Assembly: GCF_002959855.1 (NCBI RefSeq)
Contig: NZ_PPDB01000001.1
Location: forward strand, 369,540-433,539
Length of the DNA stretch: 64,000 nt
Origin: Veillonella denticariosi JCM 15641
GTDB taxonomy: Bacteria > Bacillota > Negativicutes > Veillonellales > Veillonellaceae
Direction: 5' to 3'
This document shows, piece after piece, positions 54,033 to 62,520 of this stretch. Every line of letters starts with the position of its first letter. The first letter of the stretch is position 1. Both the position numbers and the translations under genes were made by a program. Under the pieces are notes generated by a model. That model made no database searches, was not told where the DNA came from, and was given only the letters and a program-made list of their open reading frames with translations.

Positions 54033-54061
54033 TTGCATATTCAAGGGGATTCATGTAAAAT
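54033..54061 (+). promoter_or_regulatory. Promoter within the MATE-aquaporin intergenic region
   Basis: TTGCAT, 17 bp, TAAAAT preceded by TG. It has no coding gene directly behind it, only the terminator at 54158. Confidence 0.5.
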
Positions 54062-54067
54062 AATAAA

Positions 54068-54197
54068 TGTGGAAAAAATGACACATTGGGGAATGTGTTG
54101 TCTGATCCGGAGAATCTAATTTCATATATATGTAAGGGATGTATATAAGAAAGCATAAGGGCTCGGTTAGTGGATACTGACCGGGCCCTTGTTGTTT
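54068..54197 (+). ncRNA. Candidate small RNA between MATE and aquaporin genes
   Basis: About 130 bases bounded by a promoter and a strong GC-rich terminator and without a peptide frame. An ACACATT/AATGTGT hairpin (54080-54097, loop GGGG) lies near the 5' end. It could equally be the extended 3' end of the MATE transcript. Confidence 0.4.
54158..54197 (+). terminator. Strong intrinsic terminator
   Basis: AAGGGCTCGGTTAGT pairs with ACTGACCGGGCCCTT around a short loop, followed by GTTGTTTT. Confidence 0.85.
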
Positions 54198-54230
54198 TAT
54201 ATGATTACATTTAGGGACTTTGAACGTGTA

Positions 54231-54250
54231 AAACCTTGTTGACAAGGTTT
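54231..54250. promoter_or_regulatory. Operator-like 20-bp dyad at the aquaporin promoter
   Basis: AAACCTTGT and ACAAGGTTT are perfect inverted arms separated by TG. The dyad covers the -35 box (TTGACA, 54239-54244), so a bound protein would block RNA polymerase. Confidence 0.65.
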
Positions 54251-54266
54251 AGAGTTTTTTTATAAT
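54239..54266 (+). promoter_or_regulatory. Aquaporin gene promoter
   Basis: Perfect TTGACA, 16 bp, perfect TATAAT. Confidence 0.88.
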
Positions 54267-54352
54267 ATCGAATAGAACATGGTCGCTATAATAGAAATCT
54301 ACGGATGCAGACTATGTTTTATTTATGCTTAATTTTTATAAGGAGGACAATC

Positions 54353-55048
54353 GTGAACAAGTATATTGCTGAATTTATCGGTACAATGATTTTGGTATTT
54401 TTCGGGACCGGTACGGCCGTTGTAACAGGTGGTTTTACAGGCGGTTTAGGACTTGGATTCTTAGGTGTTGTAGCTATTGCCTTGGCGTTCGGTTTGACTA
54501 TCGTCGCAGGGGCTTATGCGATTGGTCATATTTCAGGTTGTCATGTCAATCCGGCGGTGTCTATCGGTGTTTGGCTTGCCGGTCGTATGTCTTTGAAAGA
54601 CTTCGGCGGCTATGTAGCGGCTCAAGTGCTTGGGGCCTTTGCCGGCACAGGTTTATTAAGCTTTATCGTTAGATCATCTGAAACCCTTTCCAGTTACGGT
54701 GCTGACGGATATGGTGACTTAAGTGCTGTCGGATTATCGATGGGCGGTGCGTTTGTAGCTGAAACCTTTCTTACGTTTGTCTTCGTACTTGTTATTCTTG
54801 GTGTCACATCCAGTGAAAAAACATCTTCCATTGCGGGCCTTGTTATCGGTGCTACATTGACGATGGTTCATTTAATCGGTATTCCATTGACGGGAACATC
54901 CGTAAACCCTGCTCGCGCATTAGCTCCGGCTGTATTTACCGGCGGTGAAGCTTTATCTCAGGTATGGCTTTTTATTGTGGCGCCTCTTATCGGTGGTGCT
55001 ATTGCGGCAGTATTTCATCGTGCATGGTTTTCTGAAAGCGAAGATTAG
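54353..55048 (+). CDS. MIP family channel (aquaporin/glycerol facilitator)
   Basis: A 231-residue six-helix channel. The start is GTG at 54353, after AAGGAGG, rather than the upstream in-frame ATG. The two NPA motifs are CHVNPAVSIGVW (about 64-75) and SVNPARALAPAVF (about 183-195), the second with the usual Arg. The length fits the AqpZ-type water branch more than the longer GlpF type, but residue-level selectivity was not resolved. Confidence 0.9.
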   Translation: MNKYIAEFIGTMILVFFGTGTAVVTGGFTGGLGLGFLGVVAIALAFGLTIVAGAYAIGHISGCHVNPAVSIGVWLAGRMSLKDFGGYVAAQVLGAFAGTGLLSFIVRSSETLSSYGADGYGDLSAVGLSMGGAFVAETFLTFVFVLVILGVTSSEKTSSIAGLVIGATLTMVHLIGIPLTGTSVNPARALAPAVFTGGEALSQVWLFIVAPLIGGAIAAVFHRAWFSESED

Positions 55049-55113
55049 TTGATCAATATATGCTCTGTATTCAGAATTTTCTGAAGAACTTCATTGAATA
55101 TTCATAAAATATA

Positions 55114-55142
55114 TTGATAAATTTAAAAATTTTTTGTAAAAT
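55114..55142 (+). promoter_or_regulatory. Promoter of the OmpA-like gene
   Basis: TTGATA, 17 bp, TAAAAT with adjoining TG, in a very AT-rich setting. Confidence 0.7.
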
Positions 55143-55159
55143 ATAACTATCTTATTACT

Positions 55160-55185
55160 ATCCCGGGCTGTTTCTGAAGCGGGAT
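55160..55185 (+). promoter_or_regulatory. Leader hairpin before the OmpA-like gene
   Basis: ATCCCG pairs with CGGGAT across 14 bases, ending 3 bases before the GGAGGG ribosome binding site. It may affect translation or mRNA life. Confidence 0.45.
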
Positions 55186-55202
55186 TATGGAGGGTCTTTA
55201 TA

Positions 55203-56249
55203 ATGAACAAAAAATTATTAGCTTTGATGGCTGTTACTGCTGTAGGTGTTTCTGTAGCAGGTGCAACACCTCAAACTCAGTTTGACAAAGGTGAAGTCCA
55301 AGTAGACCTTGGTGCAGCACATTCAAAATCAAAAACTAACGCTTTCAGTTCCGATGCAAAATGGAACTTTGACGGTGGCGTAACGTATGCATTAACTGAT
55401 AAAACAGCAGTACAATATGCATATCACGGATTAAAAGATCATTTTGTTGATTTCGACTATAACGATAAAATGCATGAAGTTAATTTGATTCAATCTTTGA
55501 ATAAAAACTTTGCAGTATATGGCGGTTATGGCCGTATTTCCGGCGATGACTTCGTGAAAGCGAATAATATCGCACAAGCCGGTGTAATCGGTAAAGCAAA
55601 TCTTGGTTCTAAAGTCGACGTATACGGTAAAGCAGGTGTAGGTACTAAAAAAACTACAACTTGGGAAGCTGGGCTAGGCTTTAAAGCAACTGATGATTTG
55701 GATATCAATGCAGGTTATCGCTATATTAACACAAGAAGACATGCTGATGATAACATTTCCTTCCAAGGACCTGTTGTAGGCTTGTCCTATCGTTTCGGCG
55801 GTTCCAAGGTGGCTACACCGGTATCCGCTCCGGCTCCAGCTCCAACTCCTGCATATACTCCAGCTCCGGCTCCTACAGTGCAGGAAGCACCTAAACATGA
55901 AACTCCTAAATTGGATTACTATGTACAATCCATTTACTTTGACTCCGATCAATCCACTCCACGTTACGACCAAGCGCCTAACTTGGATGCTGCATTGAAA
56001 GCTGCAAACAAATACTCTCAAGACCAAGTTAAATTGATGGGTAATGCTGATACTGATGCAAATCCTCAATATAATATCAACTTGTCTGAACGCCGTGTAC
56101 AAAGCGTTGCTCAATTCTTAGTAAATAACGGCGTAGCAGCTAATCGTCTGATCGGTGTTGCTAATGGCGATGCTAAACCGGTTGCAACAAATTCAACTTC
56201 TTCCGGTAAAGCTGAAAACCGTCGTGTAGACGTATACATTCATCGCTAA
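55203..56249 (+). CDS. OmpA-like outer-membrane protein
   Basis: A 348-residue protein: signal peptide (1-21, ending AGA), an N-terminal beta-barrel (about 25-195) with alternating strands such as VQVDLGAAHSKSK, TAVQYAYHGL and LDINAGYRYINT, and a Pro/Ala linker (APAPTPAYTPAPAPT, about 207-225). A C-terminal OmpA/peptidoglycan-binding domain follows (about 235-348). GNADTDANPQYNINLSERRVQSVAQFL carries the conserved Asp and Arg that contact diaminopimelate. It tethers the outer membrane to the wall. Codon bias suggests very high expression. Confidence 0.92.
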   Translation: MNKKLLALMAVTAVGVSVAGATPQTQFDKGEVQVDLGAAHSKSKTNAFSSDAKWNFDGGVTYALTDKTAVQYAYHGLKDHFVDFDYNDKMHEVNLIQSLNKNFAVYGGYGRISGDDFVKANNIAQAGVIGKANLGSKVDVYGKAGVGTKKTTTWEAGLGFKATDDLDINAGYRYINTRRHADDNISFQGPVVGLSYRFGGSKVATPVSAPAPAPTPAYTPAPAPTVQEAPKHETPKLDYYVQSIYFDSDQSTPRYDQAPNLDAALKAANKYSQDQVKLMGNADTDANPQYNINLSERRVQSVAQFLVNNGVAANRLIGVANGDAKPVATNSTSSGKAENRRVDVYIHR

Positions 56250-56280
56250 TTTCTAGATGAATCTAGAATAGACATTTCTT

Positions 56281-56350
56281 AAGTCCATCTTATCGTCATG
56301 CTCTCGTATCTATCGGGAATTGAATACGCGATAAGGTGGGCTTTTGTGTT
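56281..56350 (+). terminator. Terminator of the OmpA-like gene
   Basis: AAGTCCATCTTATCG pairs with CGATAAGGTGGGCTT (two G-U pairs) around an inner CGTAT/ATACG stem, then TTTTG. Confidence 0.8.
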
Positions 56351-56423
56351 CTGGCAGGTCATATAACGTTCATTAATATGTGGTATGGTATGCGTTGTGA
56401 GTATAGTAAAGTGGGTTATGCGT

Positions 56424-57545
56424 ATGGAAAAATTCAAATATTATAAACAACTCGTCGGCGCTATTATACTGGCCGGCATTATGGCGATAGTGGCGCTTCG
56501 CATAGGTGACATCGCTAATGCTATTGATGCTGTACTGTCAGCTTTTGTACCCCTTATTTTGGGGGCCTGCATGGCATTCGTGCTGGATATTCTTGTCGTT
56601 CGTTACGAATGTTGGCTGTGGCCTAAAACCAAGTTTGGCTGGCGGTATAAGATTCGTAGACCGTTGAGTATCATTTTATCCTTTGTGACCATCAGTCTCA
56701 TTGTATATTTCATTGCTCGCATGGCTGTGCCGCAATTAATTCATTCCATGTCAATTATTGTTTCGGCGGCACCACAACTTTATGCGGACTTTCAGGTGTG
56801 GATACAACATATAACAGAGGCTATTCCGTTTGCATCGAATCAAACGATTATGGACACGTTGAATGGTGAAAGCTTTGTAAAGTATACACGTGAATGGGGG
56901 ACAAAGGGCGGCTCTTACATCGTTGATACGATGGGATCCGTTTTATCCTGGACCTTGAATATCGGGCTGGGACTTATTTTCGCAGTATATATGCTGCTTG
57001 ATAAGGAACGTCTGATTTTACAAGGTAAACGCATGTTAAAAGCGTATGCTTCAGATGTATGGGTGGAGAGAACAACGTATGTAGGTAATGTTGCTGTTAA
57101 GACATTCAGTAATTTCTTTGTAGGCCAATTTATCGATGCCTTGATTTTGGGTGTTATGGTAGGCGTAACATTATGGCTGTTCAATATTGAGTATGCCACA
57201 ACGATTGCGTGCGTTATCGGCCTTACAGGATTGATTCCTCTCCTCGGTATTTACATAGGTGGAGTGATGGGTGCTGTTATGTTGCTCACCGTCAATCCCA
57301 TGGATGCATTGCTGTATGTTGTTATCCTGGAGGTATTGCATCAAATTGAAAGTAATGTAATATATCCTAAGGTTGTGGGGAATTCTATCGGCCTGCCCGG
57401 ACTGTGGGTGTTTGCAGCGGTTATCGTTGGTGCCAGCCTCATGGGAGTTACAGGAATGTTAGTAGGTGTACCTTTGGTGGCTACATGCTATAAATTGCTG
57501 ATGGCCGATGTGGAGGCTCGATTGGCTTCAAACGAAGGTTTGTAA
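56424..57545 (+). CDS. AI-2E transporter (PerM/YhhT) family membrane protein
   Basis: A protein of about 373 residues with seven to eight helices in the family arrangement: VPLILGACMAFVLDI near the N terminus, a soluble region, then IGLGLIFAVYMLLDKERL and the C-terminal GLTGLIPLLGIYIGGVMG, IESNVIYPKVVG and GVPLVATCYKLL. Some members export AI-2 and others act as sodium/proton antiporters; the role here is open. The ATG at 56424 is preferred (GTGGG 8 bases upstream). Confidence 0.85.
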   Translation: MEKFKYYKQLVGAIILAGIMAIVALRIGDIANAIDAVLSAFVPLILGACMAFVLDILVVRYECWLWPKTKFGWRYKIRRPLSIILSFVTISLIVYFIARMAVPQLIHSMSIIVSAAPQLYADFQVWIQHITEAIPFASNQTIMDTLNGESFVKYTREWGTKGGSYIVDTMGSVLSWTLNIGLGLIFAVYMLLDKERLILQGKRMLKAYASDVWVERTTYVGNVAVKTFSNFFVGQFIDALILGVMVGVTLWLFNIEYATTIACVIGLTGLIPLLGIYIGGVMGAVMLLTVNPMDALLYVVILEVLHQIESNVIYPKVVGNSIGLPGLWVFAAVIVGASLMGVTGMLVGVPLVATCYKLLMADVEARLASNEGL

Positions 57546-57654
57546 ATCAGTTTTTAGTTAACTGTCGCTATATGGTTATCAATAATTGGTGATTCTGTTA
57601 TATGAGATGCTTTCACGAATGATGAAAGCCTGTATATGCTAGGAGGATTTATAA

Positions 57655-58311
57655 ATGAATAAAAAGTTAGTTTCTATGGTGTTAACGGGTGTTTTTGCGG
57701 TCGGAGTTTTATCTGTTGCGGCACCGAACGAAGCGCAGGCTCGTAAGACAAAACCGGAAACGAGTACTGATATATCCGTACAACGTGCACCTGGTGAATC
57801 TATGGTCATGACGATGAGCAGAATCGGTACGATTTTCCAAAATCGTTTTCCTAATGCGGCAATCCATTCCGTAGAATTGAATTCTAATGATTTAAACTAT
57901 GGTTATAAAGTGGTAGGTTATAGCAAATATCATCAATATAAGTTGAAAATTGATGTAATTACGGGCAATGTATCCGATATGGAAGAAGGCGGTAAGCCTA
58001 AGAAAGTGATTGGCGAAATCTTTAATAAAGATAAAGTCATCGAAGCTGCTCAGGCAGAAGCTGTGGCTAAGCAACAATTAGGTGCGGATGCGGTCATGAA
58101 GGGCTGGAAAATCGAAGCACATGAAGGTAAGGTCCTCTATTATGTGACGATGCACCAAGACGGTAAGAAAGTTGTCGTTACTGTAGATGCACAAACCGGA
58201 GCCTATGTAGGTCAAGGTAAGGCAAGTAAATTACCACCGGAACCGGATCAAGGCTTTGATGGACGTAAAACAAATATTATCTGGGGTAGCGGTATCGATT
58301 TAGGTCGTTAA
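57655..58311 (+). CDS. Secreted PepSY-like domain protein
   Basis: A 218-residue protein with a signal peptide (1-29, ending AQA) after AGGAGG. Two PepSY-like units are suggested: about 75-105 (YKVVGYSKYHQYKLKIDVITGNV) and about 165-190 (YYVTMHQDGKKVVVTVDAQTGAYVG), each ending in the T-G-x-V/Y turn. PepSY domains may inhibit proteases or bind ligands outside the membrane. Specific role unknown. Confidence 0.7.
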   Translation: MNKKLVSMVLTGVFAVGVLSVAAPNEAQARKTKPETSTDISVQRAPGESMVMTMSRIGTIFQNRFPNAAIHSVELNSNDLNYGYKVVGYSKYHQYKLKIDVITGNVSDMEEGGKPKKVIGEIFNKDKVIEAAQAEAVAKQQLGADAVMKGWKIEAHEGKVLYYVTMHQDGKKVVVTVDAQTGAYVGQGKASKLPPEPDQGFDGRKTNIIWGSGIDLGR

Positions 58312-58360
58312 TCCTTGGGTACGAATGTGATAGTATTTAAATACTTGTCGTATTGAAAAT

Positions 58361-58408
58361 AAAGAAAAACGGTCTGTACCGACATTAATCGGTATAGACC
58401 GTTTCTTT
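58361..58408. terminator. Bidirectional terminator
   Basis: AAACGGTCT-g-TACCG pairs with CGGTA-t-AGACCGTTT around ACATTAAT, with A and T tracts on both sides. It separates two convergent genes. Confidence 0.8.
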
Positions 58409-58448
58409 ATTGGATGTAATGATATGATTTTGTCTTATGAGAGGGGGA

Positions 58449-59966
58449 TTACCAGCGATGTTCGTAATACACCTGAGTCCACATGATAACTTCGATTAGG
58501 GAAGGGTGAGGACTCATGGTTTCGCCGACAGTAATGACCGATCGTGGATCCATATTGCGCGTTAAACCTTGAGCACGTAGTCGCTTGGTTCGTTCCGATG
58601 CGATATCCTCATTGATTGCCGTTAAAGGTGTAACACCGCTGTTCATAAGGTTTACATATGGTTGGAAGAGGATAGAGGCTTGCGGACCTACAACGTGCAT
58701 GCCGAGGATATAATTGGTATCCTTATCGACGACGATTTTTACAAACCCGTCATTTACATCGCCCGGATTGATGCCCATTGCATAGCCTTTAACCGTAGCG
58801 GAGTAGTAGTTTTTACCGACGCCTACATTATAGCCGGCCTTGATTGCTTCCGCCTCGGTAAGGCCTACACTGCCAATCTCCGGATACGAAAACGTAACCT
58901 TTGGCAGTGTATCGTAACGGGCCCAGCGATAATCCTCCTCGCTTGTGGCGTAGAAGAGATTGTGGGCGATGATATCCGCTTCGTAATTGGCACGGTGACG
59001 GAATGCCGGTTCACCGTTCACATCGCCGAGCGCATAGATGCCGTCAACGGAGGTTTCCAAGAACTCATTTGTTTTGATCCAACCTTTAGGCCAAGTTTCA
59101 ATAGCTGTGTTTTCAAGATGTAATTCCTGTACAGTAGGGCGAATGCCGGCGGCAACTAAGATTTCTTCTACTTTCGTCTCCGTGATTTCGCCCGTTGTAC
59201 GATCTCTTGTTACAACGACTTTGAAGCCGTTTTCCTGGCGTACTTCCAGGGTGTCTTGATTCAAGATTACATTGATACCACGAGCTCTGTAATTTTCGAG
59301 TAGATGCATCGATACATCTTCATCTTCCTTCGGTACGAGACGTACATTATGCTGGATGATTGTTACATCTGTACCGGCGGAGGAGAATACATGGGAGAAC
59401 TCCACCCCGATTGGGCCTGCACCTAATACAGCTAGGGATTTATATGGTTTTTCCGGATATTTATCACCGAAGAGGCTTTCACTGGATAAAAAACCTGCCT
59501 CTTGAAGTCCAGGTACATTTGGAATATTGTTATGACCGCCTGTGCCCAGAATGATGATGGGAGCTGTAATTTCTTCGGATTTGCCGCCGTCATTGAGGTG
59601 AACTTTCATTACCTTGTCGGATACAAAGCTGGCTGCGCCGCGATAAACGTCAACATTGTCGACGGCATCATAATATTTAAAAATATCTTTGTTTTCATCG
59701 ATCACATGCCATACGCGTTTTGAAATGGTATTCCAGTCCATTGTTGCTTCGCTGACATTGATACCGATCTTTTTAAATTCCTCGACCTCTTGTACGGCAT
59801 TGGCTGCCGTTACCATTACCTTTGTAGGAAAACAGCCTCGGTTTAAGCAGGTGCCGCCGAATTTACCCTTTTCTATTTGTGCAATCTTAAGGCCCTTCTT
59901 TTGCGCCGCATCTACTACGATGTTAGCGCCGCCTGTGCCGACTACAATAATATCGTATTGTTTCAT
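58449..59966 (-). CDS. FAD-dependent disulfide oxidoreductase (dihydrolipoyl dehydrogenase/mycothione reductase-like)
   Basis: A 505-residue pyridine nucleotide-disulfide oxidoreductase. It has the FAD motif IIVVGTGGANIV in place of the usual GxGxxG form, the redox pair FGGTCLNRGCFPTK (about 37-50), the NAD motif LAVLGAGPIGVEF and GIYALGDVNGEP. The dimerisation domain ends with MSPHPSLIEVI, keeping the catalytic His-Pro. There are no lipoyl-enzyme neighbours, so it may reduce another disulfide. The N-terminal GTGGAN suggests a divergent branch. Confidence 0.85.
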   Translation of the reverse strand: MKQYDIIVVGTGGANIVVDAAQKKGLKIAQIEKGKFGGTCLNRGCFPTKVMVTAANAVQEVEEFKKIGINVSEATMDWNTISKRVWHVIDENKDIFKYYDAVDNVDVYRGAASFVSDKVMKVHLNDGGKSEEITAPIIILGTGGHNNIPNVPGLQEAGFLSSESLFGDKYPEKPYKSLAVLGAGPIGVEFSHVFSSAGTDVTIIQHNVRLVPKEDEDVSMHLLENYRARGINVILNQDTLEVRQENGFKVVVTRDRTTGEITETKVEEILVAAGIRPTVQELHLENTAIETWPKGWIKTNEFLETSVDGIYALGDVNGEPAFRHRANYEADIIAHNLFYATSEEDYRWARYDTLPKVTFSYPEIGSVGLTEAEAIKAGYNVGVGKNYYSATVKGYAMGINPGDVNDGFVKIVVDKDTNYILGMHVVGPQASILFQPYVNLMNSGVTPLTAINEDIASERTKRLRAQGLTRNMDPRSVITVGETMSPHPSLIEVIMWTQVYYEHRW

Positions 59967-60300
59967 GTCGATTCCTTTCTGATTTGATCATTGAGAGTTA
60001 TTATTGTTAATTCTATTATATCAGTACATTGAGGAAAATCAATATAGAGGGCTGATTTTATTTTCAATATATATTTGTAATGCATCGACTGTGTAATACA
60101 TCAATTGTGTTATACATCGGTTGAATAGCCCCCTCAGACATATAGTTTAAATAGATTCCACAGATATATAGTTTTTGAGGGGGCATGTGTCGCGAGTGAA
60201 AGTAATATATTGTTGTTCTTATACAACAAAAGACGCCCTGTAAATTGAACTCAAAAGTTAATTTAACTTTTATAGTTTCGTTTCTAAGGGCGTCAAAAAA
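59967..60300. other. Intergenic region with promoter, tandem repeats and a long-range stem
   Basis: The minus-strand promoter of the oxidoreductase is TTGATT (60037-60042), 16 bp, TATAAT (60015-60020). Three 16-bp tandem units beginning CATCRAYTGTGT (60083-60130; the third diverges) follow. Then GCCCCCTCA (60128-60136) pairs with TGAGGGGGC (60176-60184), enclosing two copies of CAGAYATATAGTTT. The SstT terminator occupies 60231-60294. Confidence 0.6.
60231..60297 (-). terminator. Terminator of sstT
   Basis: GACGCCCT pairs with AGGGCGTC; the loop holds a 19-base near-palindrome with arms AAAAGTTAA/TTAACTTTT. On the minus strand it is followed by TTTTGTTG. Confidence 0.65.
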
Positions 60301-61521
60301 TTATTGCCAGTCTTTGTTATAGCCGCGTTTTGCATAGTCTGCTGTAGCGGTAAAGAGAATGTCCGTACTAGAGTTCAGTGCTGTTTCCGTAGAGTCTTGC
60401 AATACTCCGATAATAAAACCTACACCTACAACCTGCATGGCGATATCATTGGAAATACCGAATAGGGAACACGCCAATGGGATGAGCAGTAAAGAGCCGC
60501 CTGCTACACCGGAGGCTCCGCAAGCACCGATAGTGGCGATGACAGAAAGGAGAATCGCAGTCGGAATATCCACTTGAATCCCTAAAGTGTGAGCTGCAGC
60601 TAACGTCATAATCGTGATAGTGATGGCTGCGCCACCCATATTGATTGTGGCACCTAACGGAATGGATACGGAATACATATCCGGATTTAAGTGTAATCGT
60701 TTAGCTAAATCCAAGTTTACCGGAATGTTTGCAGCGGAACTGCGTGTGAAGAATGCGTAAATTGCAGATTCGCGTAAGCATTTGAATACCAGCGGATATG
60801 GATTGCGACGAATAAAGATGAATACGAGCAATGGATTGATTACAAGTGCTACAAAGAACATAGAACCTAGTAAGAGAACAAGTAGCTGTAAATATCCCAG
60901 TAAAGCTTCAATACCATTTGTAGCAATGGAGTCGGCTACGAGGCCCATAATTCCGAGTGGGGCGAATCGGATAATCCAACCTACAACGGTTGTAATTGCC
61001 TGGGAAAAGGATTCTATGTTTTCTTTTGTACCCATTGGAGCATGTCGTAATGCTCCGCCAATCATGAGTGCCCAACCGAGAATACCGATATAGTTACCGG
61101 TCATCAAAGCGTGCACAGGATTATCTACGATATTTTTTAATAATGTAATCATTACTTCCGCAATGCCTTGCGGTGGTGCCGCATCGGTAGCCCCTGTTGC
61201 GAGATGTAATGTGGTTGGGAAAAACCAGCTTACGATAACCGCTAACGCGGCGGATAGGAAGGTACCTAACAAGTATAGAGTGATGACGGAGCCCATCCCC
61301 GTTTTTTGTCCGGATCGATGTTTGCTGATGGCGGTAATAACCAAGAAAAATACGAGAATCGGTGCAATACCTTTTAAAGCACCTACGAATAAGATACCCA
61401 ACAGTGATAATTCTTTTGCGATGTCGGGAATATAAAGCGCCGTTACAATACCTATAATCAGACCGATAATAATTTGTTGAATGAGGCTGACTTTATTTAT
61501 TGATGTCATAAATCGATTCAT
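60301..61521 (-). CDS. sstT: Sodium:serine/threonine symporter
   Basis: A 406-residue DAACS-family transporter. It opens [17 protein letters not shown] and has the [19 protein letters not shown] loop, [21 protein letters not shown] and the substrate/sodium motif [19 protein letters not shown], all typical of SstT. The ATG at 61521 follows GGAGTG. Serine taken up here could feed the same 2-aminoacrylate/pyruvate chemistry as the cysteine desulfidase at 20981. Confidence 0.92.
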   Translation of the reverse strand: MNRFMTSINKVSLIQQIIIGLIIGIVTALYIPDIAKELSLLGILFVGALKGIAPILVFFLVITAISKHRSGQKTGMGSVITLYLLGTFLSAALAVIVSWFFPTTLHLATGATDAAPPQGIAEVMITLLKNIVDNPVHALMTGNYIGILGWALMIGGALRHAPMGTKENIESFSQAITTVVGWIIRFAPLGIMGLVADSIATNGIEALLGYLQLLVLLLGSMFFVALVINPLLVFIFIRRNPYPLVFKCLRESAIYAFFTRSSAANIPVNLDLAKRLHLNPDMYSVSIPLGATINMGGAAITITIMTLAAAHTLGIQVDIPTAILLSVIATIGACGASGVAGGSLLLIPLACSLFGISNDIAMQVVGVGFIIGVLQDSTETALNSSTDILFTATADYAKRGYNKDWQ

Positions 61522-61533
61522 GTTACACTCCAA

Positions 61534-61566
61534 TACTTAATTAATACTTAATTAATACTTAATTAG
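61534..61566. repeat. Three 11-bp tandem repeats before sstT
   Basis: TACTTAATTAA occurs at 61534-61544 and 61545-61555, and with one change at 61556-61566. A TGTGGATCTCCACA dyad lies next to them at 61571-61584. Confidence 0.8.
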
Positions 61567-61794
61567 TAGATGTGGATCTCCACAATTTATAAATTACAAA
61601 ATCATAAATCCTTTTACAAGGGACATATGTCATTATACAACGAACACGGGTTGTAGGCAATAGACAACTGGTATTGTAGGAGATAGTTGATTAACACAGT
61701 GTGTGGTGGAGATGCTTTCAGTGGCGTCGGTGATATGGTATACTATGCCATATGCGACATATTAAAATATCTTAAATCTGTGAAAGTGAAAGTA

Positions 61795-62520
61795 ATGAAT
61801 ACTAAAGAATTTAAAACCTATGATGATAAAGAAGAATTTGTACAAGGTGTGTTCTCTAATATAGCCAAGCATTATGATTTGATGAATACGGTACTTAGCT
61901 TCGGACAGGATTACTTTTGGCGGAAATTTGCCGTGAAAGAAATGAATGTGGGACCATATCAGCATGTGCTCGATGTAGCTTGCGGTACTTGTGTATTTAC
62001 AAAGGAAGTATTACGGCAGGAGCCGACTGTTACGGTGGAGGCATTGGACTTTAATCATGACATGCTGAAAGAGGGGCATGCGCGAATTGAAGCGGCCGGT
62101 TTATCGGATCAAGTGAATTTAGTACAAGGTGATGCGATGGCATTACCTTATGCAGATAATACTTTTGATGCTGCTATGAGCGGTTTTGCCATGAGAAATG
62201 TGCCTGATATAAAACAGGTGCTTTCAGAAATGCAACGCGTTGTAAAGCCGGGAGGGAAGGTTGTCGTATTAGAACTGGCAAAGCCGAGTATGATTGGATT
62301 TAAGCAATTATATAATTTATATTTTTCCTATATATTACCTGTTATAGGAAAGCTGAGTAAGGATAATTCGTCATATTCTTGGCTGCCGGAGTCGTTACGT
62401 CGCTATCCTCATCAACGTGAGATTCTGGAAATCTGGAAGTCGTTAGGATATGAAAATGCCACCTATCATGAGTTGACAGGCGGCATTGTAGCAGTTCATG
62501 AAGGCGTGGTGCCTCATTAA
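61795..62520 (+). CDS. menG: Demethylmenaquinone methyltransferase
   Basis: A 241-residue SAM methyltransferase of the UbiE/MenG family, last step of menaquinone synthesis. It has VQGVFSNIAKHYDLMNTVLSFGQD, VLDVACGTCVFTKEVL (motif I), SGFAMRNVPDIKQVLSEMQRVVKPGG and ELTGGIVAVHEG at the end. The ATG at 61795 gives the family N terminus; the longer frame from 61687 adds 36 unrelated residues. A TATACT at 61739 within a partial ATATGG/CCATAT dyad may be the -10 box. Confidence 0.92.
   Translation: MNTKEFKTYDDKEEFVQGVFSNIAKHYDLMNTVLSFGQDYFWRKFAVKEMNVGPYQHVLDVACGTCVFTKEVLRQEPTVTVEALDFNHDMLKEGHARIEAAGLSDQVNLVQGDAMALPYADNTFDAAMSGFAMRNVPDIKQVLSEMQRVVKPGGKVVVLELAKPSMIGFKQLYNLYFSYILPVIGKLSKDNSSYSWLPESLRRYPHQREILEIWKSLGYENATYHELTGGIVAVHEGVVPH

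Noticed and set aside
55203..56249. OmpM-type outer-membrane protein.
   Set aside because: There is no N-terminal SLH domain; the C-terminal OmpA domain is clear instead.
60083..60130. Possible CRISPR array.
   Set aside because: The 16-bp units are contiguous without spacers and only three are present; no cas gene is in the window.
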